From Phormidium pseudopriestleyi FRX01 (lineage in GTDB: Bacteria; Cyanobacteriota; Cyanobacteriia; Cyanobacteriales; Laspinemataceae), in the NCBI RefSeq assembly GCF_017313335.1, contig NZ_JAFLQW010000332.1, positions 1-37,019 of the forward strand: 37,019 bases of DNA, read 5' to 3'. Position numbers and translations under genes: made by a program. Below, piece after piece: positions 26,759 to 34,756 of the stretch. The notes under the pieces were generated by a model. It searched no databases. It worked only from the letters and a program-made list of their open reading frames with translations, and had not been told where the DNA came from. Position 1 is the first letter of the stretch; every line of letters begins with the position of its first letter.

Positions 26759-28768
26759 ATGGGTCACGAGTCTGTCCAAGACAGGGATAAAAAACCCGAT
26801 CGCCAAATTACTGCGCCCTCTGTTCCGGTCGCCGATGCATCATTGAAGACTCAGACCAAGGCGGGGAGGACCCCGTTAGAACGAGTGGGCTTTATTCCCC
26901 CCTGGGTGAGCTTTATCCTAGTTATAGCTGCGATCGCCATTGGGGGATATTCGATTTACACGTTATTACAGACCCGACCTGTGACTCCCGAAAGCGGAAC
27001 GCCGACCCCGATTGACACGCCGACCCCTCTGCAATATGTGAGTGCTTTGGGACGAGTAGAACCCAGTTCCCAAGTGATTCAAGTCTCTGCACCCAACGCC
27101 ATGCAGGGAGACCGATTGGGACAATTATTAGTTGAGGAAGGCGATCGCGTGCGTGCAGGTCAAACGATCGCTATTTTAGACAGTCGCGATCGCCTCGTCG
27201 CACAACTGGAACAAGCCAAGCAACAGGTGAAAATCGCCCAAGCTAAATTAGAACAAGTCAAAGCCGGGGCCAAAAGTGGGGATATTACTGCCCAAGAAGC
27301 AGCGATCGCCCGATTACAGGCCCAGATTCCCCGGGACCTGGCGGTTCAGGATGCCACTATCGCTCGTCTTCGTGCTCAGGTGGAAGGGGATTTGGCGGCA
27401 CAAGACGCGACCATTGACCGTTTTAGCGCCCAATTAGAGGGGAATGTCACCGCTAAGGAAGCGGGGATTTCTCGGTTACAGGCGGAACTCCAAGGTCAGA
27501 TTCTGACTCAAGAGGCGACGATCGCCCGATTACAAGCGGAACTCACGGGTCAAAGGGCCGCCCAACAAGCGACGATTTCTCGTTTAGAAGCTCAGATTCA
27601 AGGCGATCGCACCGCACAACAAGCCACAATTGCCCGCTTGCAAGCAGAACGCGATGAGAGACTCGCCGCACAACAAGCTATCATTTTACAATTGCAGGCG
27701 AAACTACAAAATGCGGGGATAGAGTTCCGACGCTATGAGCAACTTTACCAAGAAGGCGGGATTAGTGCCTCAGTTTATGATACAAAACGCCTAGATGTGG
27801 AAGTCGCGCTGCAAGAGGTGAAAGCGGCGAATGCGAGACTGGAAGAGATCGATCGCACCAGTCGTCAGCAACAATTAGAAGCGATCGCCACTTTAGAGAA
27901 AATTAACGAAACTGGGGTGAAACTTCTGGAGGAAGCCCGGGCCACTCTCACTAAAATTGAGGGAACTGTGGGTAAGCAAATTGAAGAAGCCAGGACCAAT
28001 CTGCAACGAGTCCAGGCCACGGCTGCGGAACAATTACAGGAAGAACAAGCGGTATTAAATCAACTGGATCGCACGGGTCAAGCGGAACTGAGTGAGGCCG
28101 AAGTTAAGCAGGAACAACTTCAAAAAGTGGGTCGGGAACAACTCAATGAGGCGATCGTCACTCGCGATCGGATTCGGGCAACGGGGGAACAGCAAATCCA
28201 GGAAGCACAATCAATTTTAGAGAGTATTTCAGAAGTGCGGACTGTGGATGTGCAACTGGCAGAGGCGGAGGTGGATAGTGCGATCGCCGCAGAAGCAGAA
28301 GCCCTGGCGCGTTTGGATGAAGCCTACGTGCGCTCACCCATTGACGGTCAAGCCATCGCCATTCACACCCGACCCGGGGAAAGTATTGCTCAAGATCAAG
28401 GTATCATGGCGATCGGTCAAACTGAGCGAATGTTAGTCGTTGCTGAGGTTTATGAAACCGATATTCGCTATGTGCGCTTGGGTCAACGGGCGGCAATTAC
28501 CAGTCAGGCGGTGGATGGAGAATTGTTGGGGACCGTGGATCGCATCGGGTTACAAATCGGCAAAAAAGATGTTCTGGATACGGACCCGACTGCGGATACC
28601 GATGCCCGAGTAGTGGAAGTGAAAATTCGCCTCGACCCCCAGGACAGTCAACGGGTTTCCGGGTTAACGAATTTACAAGTGGAGGTGATTATTGCCACAA
28701 TGTCATCGCCAACGGTTCCCAGCAGCCCTGACGGTCCCGTAGATTCACCCGTAACCACTCCTGAGTAA
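26759..28768 (+). CDS. DevB/HlyD-type membrane fusion protein with long repeat arms
   Basis: This periplasmic adaptor would link the ABC exporter encoded next to it to a TolC-like outer-membrane channel. It has a cytoplasmic N-terminus, one membrane helix (about 51-71), a lipoyl-like half (ALGRVEPSSQVIQVSAPN ... GDRVRAGQTIAILDSR), two long helical arms, the second lipoyl half (AYVRSPIDGQAIAIHTRPGE) and a beta-barrel/C-terminal part. Arm one (residues 177-320) is eight tandem 18-residue repeats of the type AAQQATIARLQAELQGQL. Arm two (366-491, fading to about 509) is seven to eight 18-residue repeats such as ETGVKLLEEARATLTKIE. At 669 residues it exceeds the usual 400-500. The ATG lacks a clear ribosome-binding site. 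It lies 12 bases before the permease gene. Confidence 0.93.
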   Translation: MGHESVQDRDKKPDRQITAPSVPVADASLKTQTKAGRTPLERVGFIPPWVSFILVIAAIAIGGYSIYTLLQTRPVTPESGTPTPIDTPTPLQYVSALGRVEPSSQVIQVSAPNAMQGDRLGQLLVEEGDRVRAGQTIAILDSRDRLVAQLEQAKQQVKIAQAKLEQVKAGAKSGDITAQEAAIARLQAQIPRDLAVQDATIARLRAQVEGDLAAQDATIDRFSAQLEGNVTAKEAGISRLQAELQGQILTQEATIARLQAELTGQRAAQQATISRLEAQIQGDRTAQQATIARLQAERDERLAAQQAIILQLQAKLQNAGIEFRRYEQLYQEGGISASVYDTKRLDVEVALQEVKAANARLEEIDRTSRQQQLEAIATLEKINETGVKLLEEARATLTKIEGTVGKQIEEARTNLQRVQATAAEQLQEEQAVLNQLDRTGQAELSEAEVKQEQLQKVGREQLNEAIVTRDRIRATGEQQIQEAQSILESISEVRTVDVQLAEAEVDSAIAAEAEALARLDEAYVRSPIDGQAIAIHTRPGESIAQDQGIMAIGQTERMLVVAEVYETDIRYVRLGQRAAITSQAVDGELLGTVDRIGLQIGKKDVLDTDPTADTDARVVEVKIRLDPQDSQRVSGLTNLQVEVIIATMSSPTVPSSPDGPVDSPVTTPE

Positions 28769-28780
28769 ATTGGCACTATC

Positions 28781-29941
28781 ATGATGTTCCGAAAAATTCC
28801 TTTAGCTTGGTTACAATTGTCTCGGGAAAAAAGCCGCCTGTTTGTGGCGATCGCCGGGATTGCTTTTGCGGATATTTTGATGTTTATGCAGTTGGGATTT
28901 CGAGATGCGCTGTTTGATAGTTCGACTCGATTGCACCAGAGTTTGACGGGAGATATTGTGTTGATAAGTCCGCGATCGCAAGCGTTGATTTCCATGCAGT
29001 CTTTTTCCCGACGCCGCCTCTACCAAACCTTGGCGGTCCCCGAAGTGCAATCGGTCAGTCCTTTATATCTGGCGATCGGGACTTGGAAAAATCCTGTGAA
29101 TAAAAGCGATCGCTCGATTTTAGTGTTGGGGATTGACCCGACTAAATCAGCGTTTAATCTGCCCGATGTTAATGCGAACCTCGATGAAATTAAGCGCTTA
29201 GATATTGGGCTATTTGACCGCGATGCTCGTCCAGAATTTGGGCCAATTCCTCAACTTTTGAAACAAGGTGAAAGGGTGAGAACTGAAGTGGGTGGGCGGA
29301 GAATTGAAGTCCGGGGATTGTTTAGTTTGGGCGCTTCTTTTGGGGCTGATGGGAGTTTTATTACCAGTGAATTAACGTTTTTAAGATTGTTTAAACGGCG
29401 GAAAATTAGTGAGGTGGATGTGGGGTTAATTCATCTAAAACCCGGGGCGAATGTGGAAGAGGCGATCGCCGAGATTCAGTCTCGGTTACCCCAGGATGTG
29501 CTTGTTCTGAGTCATCAAGGGTTTATTGAGCGTGAACAGAACTATTGGAAGACTCGAACGGCGATCGGTTTCGTGTTTACCCTCGGGACGATTATGGGGT
29601 TTATGGTGGGAATTGCGATCGTTTATCAGATTTTATATACGGATGTCGCCAGTCATTTGGCGGAATATGCCACCCTCAAGGCGATGGGATATGCTGATTT
29701 GTACTTTGTGGGAATCGTATTACAGGAAGCGGTGATTTTAGCCATTTTAGGGTATATTCCGGCCTTTGCGATCGCCAAATTTTTACTCTATACTTTAACG
29801 CGCAATGCCACCCGTTTACCCATTGCCATGAGCCCAGAACGGGCCGTTCTGGTTTTGGTTCTCACGCTGATTATGTGCGCCATTTCCGGGGCCGTCGCCT
29901 TACGGAAATTGCGCGATGCCGACCCGGCGGATATTTTTTAG
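28781..29941 (+). CDS. DevC-type ABC exporter permease
   Basis: This is the membrane subunit of a DevBCA-type exporter (MacB/FtsX-like permease fold). The first helix (about 18-40, LFVAIAGIAFADILMFMQLGF) is followed by a large periplasmic domain (about 45-255), then three more helices near 262-290, 312-345 and 355-378 that make the C-terminal FtsX domain. The cytoplasmic loop YATLKAMGYADLYF and the C-terminal LRKLRDADPADIF are typical DevC motifs. In Anabaena such a system exports envelope glycolipids through TolC; the substrate here is unknown. It starts 12 bases after the fusion-protein gene and is separated from the ATPase gene by a repeat-filled gap. Length is normal. Confidence 0.93.
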   Translation: MMFRKIPLAWLQLSREKSRLFVAIAGIAFADILMFMQLGFRDALFDSSTRLHQSLTGDIVLISPRSQALISMQSFSRRRLYQTLAVPEVQSVSPLYLAIGTWKNPVNKSDRSILVLGIDPTKSAFNLPDVNANLDEIKRLDIGLFDRDARPEFGPIPQLLKQGERVRTEVGGRRIEVRGLFSLGASFGADGSFITSELTFLRLFKRRKISEVDVGLIHLKPGANVEEAIAEIQSRLPQDVLVLSHQGFIEREQNYWKTRTAIGFVFTLGTIMGFMVGIAIVYQILYTDVASHLAEYATLKAMGYADLYFVGIVLQEAVILAILGYIPAFAIAKFLLYTLTRNATRLPIAMSPERAVLVLVLTLIMCAISGAVALRKLRDADPADIF

Positions 29942-29965
29942 TCAGAATTTCCCCTAAATTTCGGT

Positions 29966-30056
29966 TAGAAACCGGGTAAGGTTAGAAACCGGGTTTCTGG
30001 ACCAAATCTCGGCAAATTACCCTCAATCTCGGAGAGAAACCCGGTTTCTGGTCCCA
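29966..30056. repeat. GAAACC[C/G]GGTTTC palindromes inside the export operon
   Basis: Three units occur in the 169-base gap between the permease and ATPase genes: a half unit near 29967, a full AGAAACCGGGTTTCT at 29984-29998 and a full AGAAACCCGGTTTCT at 30035-30049. The last two have flanking sequence like that of the 86-bp tandem repeat (the units are followed by CTGG). They probably arose by repeat insertion. Confidence 0.8.
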
Positions 30057-30110
30057 GGGTTCTAGCCTATGAATTACAACTAATCAGAACCGCTCAAAAT
30101 TCAAGTGATT

Positions 30111-30848
30111 ATGAATGCTCATCAACCCTCCAGTTTCAATGCTAAAACGGTTTTTCCCCGGCCCTCTCCGGTGGTGGAAATTGAAAATGTCAATCATTAT
30201 TTTGAAAAAGGGTCTCTGCGGAAACAGATTTTATTTAATATTAAATTGACGATTTATTCGGGAGAAATTGTATTAATGACTGGACCCTCGGGTTCGGGAA
30301 AAACCACCTTGTTAACCTTAATGGGAGGGTTGCGATCGACCCAATTCGGGAGTTTGAAAGTGTGCAATCAACAACTCTGTGGGGCGAGTCCAAACAAATT
30401 GGTACAAGTTCGCCGGAATATTGGTTATATTTTTCAAGCCCATAACTTGTTAAAATGTTTAACCGCAAGGCAAAATGTTCAAATGTCGCTGGATTTGCAT
30501 TCTCAACCTGGAGAAGAGAGCAAAATGAAAGTCAAAGCGAGTGCGATGTTAGAATCCGTGGGATTAAAAGAATGGGTGGATTATTATCCGGAAAACCTCT
30601 CCGGGGGACAAAAACAACGAGTGGCGATCGCCCGAGCATTAGCGAGTCATCCTCAACTGGTTTTAGCCGATGAACCCACGGCTGCACTGGATAGTAAATC
30701 CGGTCGAGATGTGGTTGAACTGATGCAGGGTTTGGCAAAAGAACAAGGTTGTACTATCTTGTTGGTGACTCATGACCCCCGGATTTTAGACATTGCCGAT
30801 CGCATCGTTCAGATGGAAGATGGACGACTCAAAGAGGGGAAGGGATAG
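30111..30848 (+). CDS. DevA-type ABC exporter ATPase
   Basis: The ATP-binding subunit of the export system. It shows a complete ABC ATPase: Walker A GPSGSGKTTLL (near residue 57), Q-loop FQAHNLL, signature LSGGQKQRVAIARAL, Walker B LVLADEP with catalytic glutamate, D-loop ALDSKSG and the switch histidine in LLVTHDPRI. It matches LolD/MacB-like DevA proteins in size (245 residues). I start at ATG 30111; a GTG two codons upstream at 30105 is possible. The gene order fusion protein, permease, ATPase is that of devBCA. The gap before it carries palindromic repeats that might reduce or decouple its expression. Confidence 0.94.
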   Translation: MNAHQPSSFNAKTVFPRPSPVVEIENVNHYFEKGSLRKQILFNIKLTIYSGEIVLMTGPSGSGKTTLLTLMGGLRSTQFGSLKVCNQQLCGASPNKLVQVRRNIGYIFQAHNLLKCLTARQNVQMSLDLHSQPGEESKMKVKASAMLESVGLKEWVDYYPENLSGGQKQRVAIARALASHPQLVLADEPTAALDSKSGRDVVELMQGLAKEQGCTILLVTHDPRILDIADRIVQMEDGRLKEGKG

Positions 30849-31001
30849 GGTCATAACCGGACAATTATGGACCTCTGCTAACTTGCAAAATCGGGCGATC
30901 GCACTGGGGGATTGTGATAGCATTGAACACAGACCCTTTAATAAATCCCCCGATCAGAATGTTGCACAACAGGATATACCTCCGCCTTACATCCCTCACC
31001 T

Positions 31002-31874
31002 TTAACGACGCGGTTTTTTGCCCGCATTTCCTGGGGTTTTCGTCTTGGTTCCGGTTTTCCCCCGGCGCGTTGTTGTGCCGGTTATCGAAGTTGCTCCTGT
31101 CATCGCGCCTGTATCTGATGTGTCTGAGGTGGAGACCCGTCGCGCCGTTGTCGTCCGGAAAGTGACATTCACCCCTTCATTCGATTGTTCCAGCACTAAC
31201 AAGGGGGTCGGTTTGGCTTTTTGATCCCAGTGGATATAAGCCACCCTACCTTGAATCGTCGGTTGCCAGGTATCGTGATCATCCCTAGCACTGAGATAGG
31301 TTTCCAGACAGTCAATAATTTGGCTAATCGTTTTTGAAGTAGCTTGAGTGGGTAATTTAGTTAACTTAATTTGAATGCGAAATAGCACTCTTTTCTTCGA
31401 CTTCGCCACATCACCCAGATGATATTCCACGTCAAATATTTCATCCACTTGTCGCCCGGAACCTCGGGTTTCTGCATTCGGACGCAAGGCAACCGAGATT
31501 TTGTCTTTCACCTTGACTTTAATTTGATTCACAACCGCAAAGTGGAAGTTTTCTTCCTCCATCCTCATTCGCAGATAGTCTAAATTAAACTCCCGCGAGT
31601 GAATCAGGTCCGGATTTTTTTCCATCTTGGTTAGGGTTTCGAGGGAGAGCTTCAGCTTCTTTTGTAGCTCTTTATTTTTAAAGTCATCAAATTTAATCTT
31701 TTTCTTGAGCTGGTCCATTTGCACCTTTTGAAAAACAAAAGATGCTATCAGTAACAGCAAAAGGCCCCCCGATACTGACATCCACAGTTGATTCGATGAA
31801 AGGGGAAATTTGGAGTCATTCGCTTCAGGCGCTTGAGCTAAGGTAGGCTGGACAAGGATAATAGGACTTGACAT
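31002..31874 (-). CDS. Membrane-anchored hypothetical protein (290 aa)
   Basis: I do not recognise this family. From the chosen start it has a short N-terminus, one membrane helix (about 32-50, SVSGGLLLLLIASFVF), a coiled-coil segment (KVQMDQLKKKIKFDDFKNKE), a mixed alpha/beta domain (about 85-230) and a low-complexity basic tail rich in Thr, Ser, Gly, Lys and Arg. AGGGAAAG lies a few bases before the ATG at 31874; an in-frame ATG at 31925 has no such site and would add 17 residues. It is probably anchored in the cytoplasmic or thylakoid membrane with a soluble globular domain. Its neighbours are transport and phosphatase genes, and nothing ties it to them. Confidence 0.7.
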   Translation of the reverse strand: MSSPIILVQPTLAQAPEANDSKFPLSSNQLWMSVSGGLLLLLIASFVFQKVQMDQLKKKIKFDDFKNKELQKKLKLSLETLTKMEKNPDLIHSREFNLDYLRMRMEEENFHFAVVNQIKVKVKDKISVALRPNAETRGSGRQVDEIFDVEYHLGDVAKSKKRVLFRIQIKLTKLPTQATSKTISQIIDCLETYLSARDDHDTWQPTIQGRVAYIHWDQKAKPTPLLVLEQSNEGVNVTFRTTTARRVSTSDTSDTGAMTGATSITGTTTRRGKTGTKTKTPGNAGKKPRR

Positions 31875-31925
31875 AGACTTTCCCTGGTACAACGGCACTT
31901 TTTGATAGAGTTCCCCCAACGGCAT

Positions 31926-32717
31926 CTTTGATATTCATCCCGCCAGTTTTTCACTCCCTCTCATGGATCAGAGGCCACGGATGAGAGTTGTCAAGTCGGG
32001 TAGGATGTTGGGTCTGTCTCTTGAGAGTTCAAACAGAAGGTTAGGAGATGTTCGTCCGTTTTGCGGCCAACTGCTGGAGACTCAAAATCAACCGAACCGA
32101 TCGCAACACTCTTACCTTATCTTAACTATCCGCTTACAAGCTGGATCTAAGGTGGCAATTTTCTCCAAGCATCGGACTCCCGAATTGGCAAAGAAAGCGA
32201 ACCCGGCGTCAAGACTGTCCACCCCCCGGATGACACCCCACCCCAACTCCAAGACGATCCGGCGACTTCTGTATGATGCCCCAGACCGACGAAACCGGGC
32301 TATACCTGATTCTGATGGCGAACTCTACTGTAGTTTAGGGCAATTGCTCCACGATGAAAAGCGGAGGTCCAAAACCGGGGATTTTGCGCGATCGCCCCAA
32401 ACTGTCCAGGTCCGGCAGTCAGTCGCTTTAAAGTGGCGAATGGAACCCAGGGTTGACCACCCCTGCTTTCTTTTAGGCAGCTTAGACGAGGGAATTGAAG
32501 TATTTAAAGGCAAAAATTGCCCGGAATTAACAACAATAAATTCTAGGGAATTTCCCTTTGAATTAACTGAAATCTGACAGCGATTTTAATTCTTTTTGCG
32601 GTTGGGCTAATCAATGCCAACGAATTCATCCCCAAGGGTTGACTCCTTTCCTTTTCTTTCCCTTGGTCTCATGTTAAAGGAAAACCCACAGTGATGAAAT
32701 AGTACACTCAGAAACTT
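31926..32717. other. Intergenic region with an open frame of doubtful coding status
   Basis: About 790 bases separate the hypothetical gene from the HAD phosphatase gene. An open frame of 204 codons (ATG 31963 to 32577, plus strand) crosses it, but its product has many arginine, proline and serine residues scattered without pattern, no motif and no ribosome-binding site, so I do not call it a gene. Confidence 0.4.
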
Positions 32718-33497
32718 ATGAAATCTTTACCGTTATCTCAACTTCAGACCCATCATAGCCTGCAACAGGTGGCGGTGGTGGCAACTGACCTGGATGGGAC
32801 TCTGACTCACCAGGGGAAATTTACCCCAGATTTGTTACAGGCATTGGAGGCATTAGCGGCAGCATCTGTCGCGGTGGTGATTGTTACCGGACGATCTGCC
32901 GGATGGGTGAGTGGGTTAGTCAGTTATCTGCCGGTGGTGGGGGCGATCGCCGAAAATGGCGGGATTTTCTACCCCACCAACGGGACTCCCGTCCTATTAA
33001 CTCCGATTGCCGATTTAAAAAGTCATCGGCAGCAACTGGCGGCAGCTTTTGCCCATCTGTTGACTGAATTTCCCCAACTGCGAGAGACTTCCGATAATCC
33101 ATTTCGAGTCACAGATTGGACCTTTGATGTGGCGGGACTAACCTCGGACAATTTGCAGCGATTGAAGTCTCTCTGTGCAGAAATGGGTTGGGGATTTACC
33201 TTTAGTACGGTTCATTGTCATATTAAACCCCACAAGCAGGATAAGGCCGTGGCCCTGATGCAGATTTTGGGCGATCGCTTCCCAGACTACACCGGCGATC
33301 GCGTAGTGACAGTGGGGGATAGTCCCAACGATGAAAGTTTATTCAACAACACCCTCTTTCCCTTGTCTGTAGGGGTTGCCAATATTGCTGAATACTTGCC
33401 CATCCTCACCCATCACCCCGCCTATCTCACGGATTTACCTGAATCTGAAGGGTTTTGCGAGTTAGTTCGCGCTATTCTTGCCGCCCAATTCCCTTAA
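32718..33497 (+). CDS. HAD-superfamily (type IIB) phosphatase
   Basis: This 259-residue cytoplasmic enzyme is a Cof/sucrose-phosphatase-like HAD hydrolase. Motif I is TDLDGTLT with nucleophile D24 and acid/base D26. Motif II is VIVTGRSAGW. Motif III is around the lysine of KPHKQDKAVAL, and motif IV is VGDSPNDESLF. The C2B cap lies between motifs II and III (about 95-165). Such enzymes dephosphorylate sugar phosphates or related small molecules; sugar-phosphate phosphatase is the likeliest class, but the substrate cannot be told. The ATG has no strong ribosome-binding site. It converges on the RDD gene with 53 bases between. Confidence 0.9.
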   Translation: MKSLPLSQLQTHHSLQQVAVVATDLDGTLTHQGKFTPDLLQALEALAAASVAVVIVTGRSAGWVSGLVSYLPVVGAIAENGGIFYPTNGTPVLLTPIADLKSHRQQLAAAFAHLLTEFPQLRETSDNPFRVTDWTFDVAGLTSDNLQRLKSLCAEMGWGFTFSTVHCHIKPHKQDKAVALMQILGDRFPDYTGDRVVTVGDSPNDESLFNNTLFPLSVGVANIAEYLPILTHHPAYLTDLPESEGFCELVRAILAAQFP

Positions 33498-33550
33498 AAG
33501 AGGCGATCGTCTCTCGATGGAGTGGCGACTGTCCTGTTGCTTGTTGCGCC

Positions 33551-34468
33551 TTACTGGGCAGTCGGGGTAAAATTCCCGGACACAAATTTCCATTGATTCT
33601 GTTCTTTCGCCAGATTAACCTCAATCTCAAATAGAGTGTCCAAATTGCCCTTAACCACTGCCGCTACCCGCTGACCCTCTTCTTCTTTAAATGTCCATTG
33701 ATTAAACTCAATCTCTGTGCGTCTTTCTAATGCTGTAGGCAGAAATGGATTTTCTTGGATTCTTTGTTGATATTCCTCCAAAGTCATCTGAGACCGAAGC
33801 TGACTGGAGGCATTCTCATAAGCGGCCCGGACATTTTGATTAATGGCAATGCCTTTTTCTAGGCGCATAAAATGAGTATTCGCGGCTTGATTCACGGACC
33901 GAATTTCGGGGAGATAGGTTCTCATCAACGAAAATCCGATCGCCAATCCCGTTAAACTCACCAACAGCAAAATAATGCCAATTATCTTTTTAAACGTAAA
34001 AATATATCGGTCCTCAACAATGATGCCTGGAACTCCCGCATCCCGATTAATCACTAAAGTTCTGGCATAGCGATCGCCCAAAGTTTGGGTTTTCGGTGAC
34101 ATTAACAACGGCGCTAGGAGCAAAAGCATATCCAAAGGTTTAAAAATATTCCGGATCAGCGCTTGAAGCAGACTAGGGCGGCGTCCCCGTAAGGTAACCA
34201 CTTCTTCTTGAAAAATTAACTTACCCAGAGTCCAACCCAAAGTTGCTTCTAACAGGGTAAAATAAATAATAAAAACTAAAAATACAATAAAAATTTTGGA
34301 AACATCGGGAGCAATAAATGTAATAGTATTTACCCCGTACCGGGGTAAAAAATTAATCCCTAATCCCACAGAAAACCAAATCAGTGCAATCAGAATAAAA
34401 TCAATTGCCGATGCAATTATTCTTCGGAAAAAGCCAGGAAATAAACTTTGAGACGGGTAACTTGCCAT
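33551..34468 (-). CDS. RDD-family membrane protein
   Basis: The N-terminal half is an RDD domain: FFRRIIASAIDFILIALIWF (first helix with the arginine and aspartate), a second helix near KIFIVFLVFIIYFTLLEATLGWTLGKL and the typical GDRYARTLVI loop. A further helix near FKKIIGIILLLVSLTGLAI leads to a soluble C-terminal domain (about 215-305, with an NTF2-like flavour: LYFNQWTFKEEEGQ-like strands and EIEVNLAKEQNQWKF). RDD proteins have been linked to ion transport, but this role is uncertain. I start at ATG 34468 because the domain begins there; upstream in-frame starts would add about 77 residues that look non-coding. It is divergent from the protease gene. Confidence 0.85.
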   Translation of the reverse strand: MASYPSQSLFPGFFRRIIASAIDFILIALIWFSVGLGINFLPRYGVNTITFIAPDVSKIFIVFLVFIIYFTLLEATLGWTLGKLIFQEEVVTLRGRRPSLLQALIRNIFKPLDMLLLLAPLLMSPKTQTLGDRYARTLVINRDAGVPGIIVEDRYIFTFKKIIGIILLLVSLTGLAIGFSLMRTYLPEIRSVNQAANTHFMRLEKGIAINQNVRAAYENASSQLRSQMTLEEYQQRIQENPFLPTALERRTEIEFNQWTFKEEEGQRVAAVVKGNLDTLFEIEVNLAKEQNQWKFVSGNFTPTAQ

Positions 34469-34756
34469 GAGCATGATATCGAAAGAAGATTTACGGAACA
34501 GTTTACATAATGCCATAGATGGGGAACCCTGCCAGCCAAGGGTCCATGAGGACAATCCCTGCTTATTTATGGAGTCAGAACTCAAATCTTTAACGGGGAC
34601 GAAACCCCAGGGTTGATGGGTTCCAGGGGGTTGGCGATCGCCCATTAACCTGGACCCCTTAACCTCAGACTCTCTTAAAATCCTGAAACATTTCCCCAAA
34701 ATCGGATAATGATGAGTTATCGTGGTGAGATAACTGGCGCTACGCTGGAAAGTTCT

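Noticed and set aside
31963-32577. Open frame of 204 codons on the plus strand
   Set aside because: There is no ribosome-binding site, no motif, scattered arginine/proline/serine composition and no recognisable domain; it looks like a chance open frame in a GC-balanced gap.
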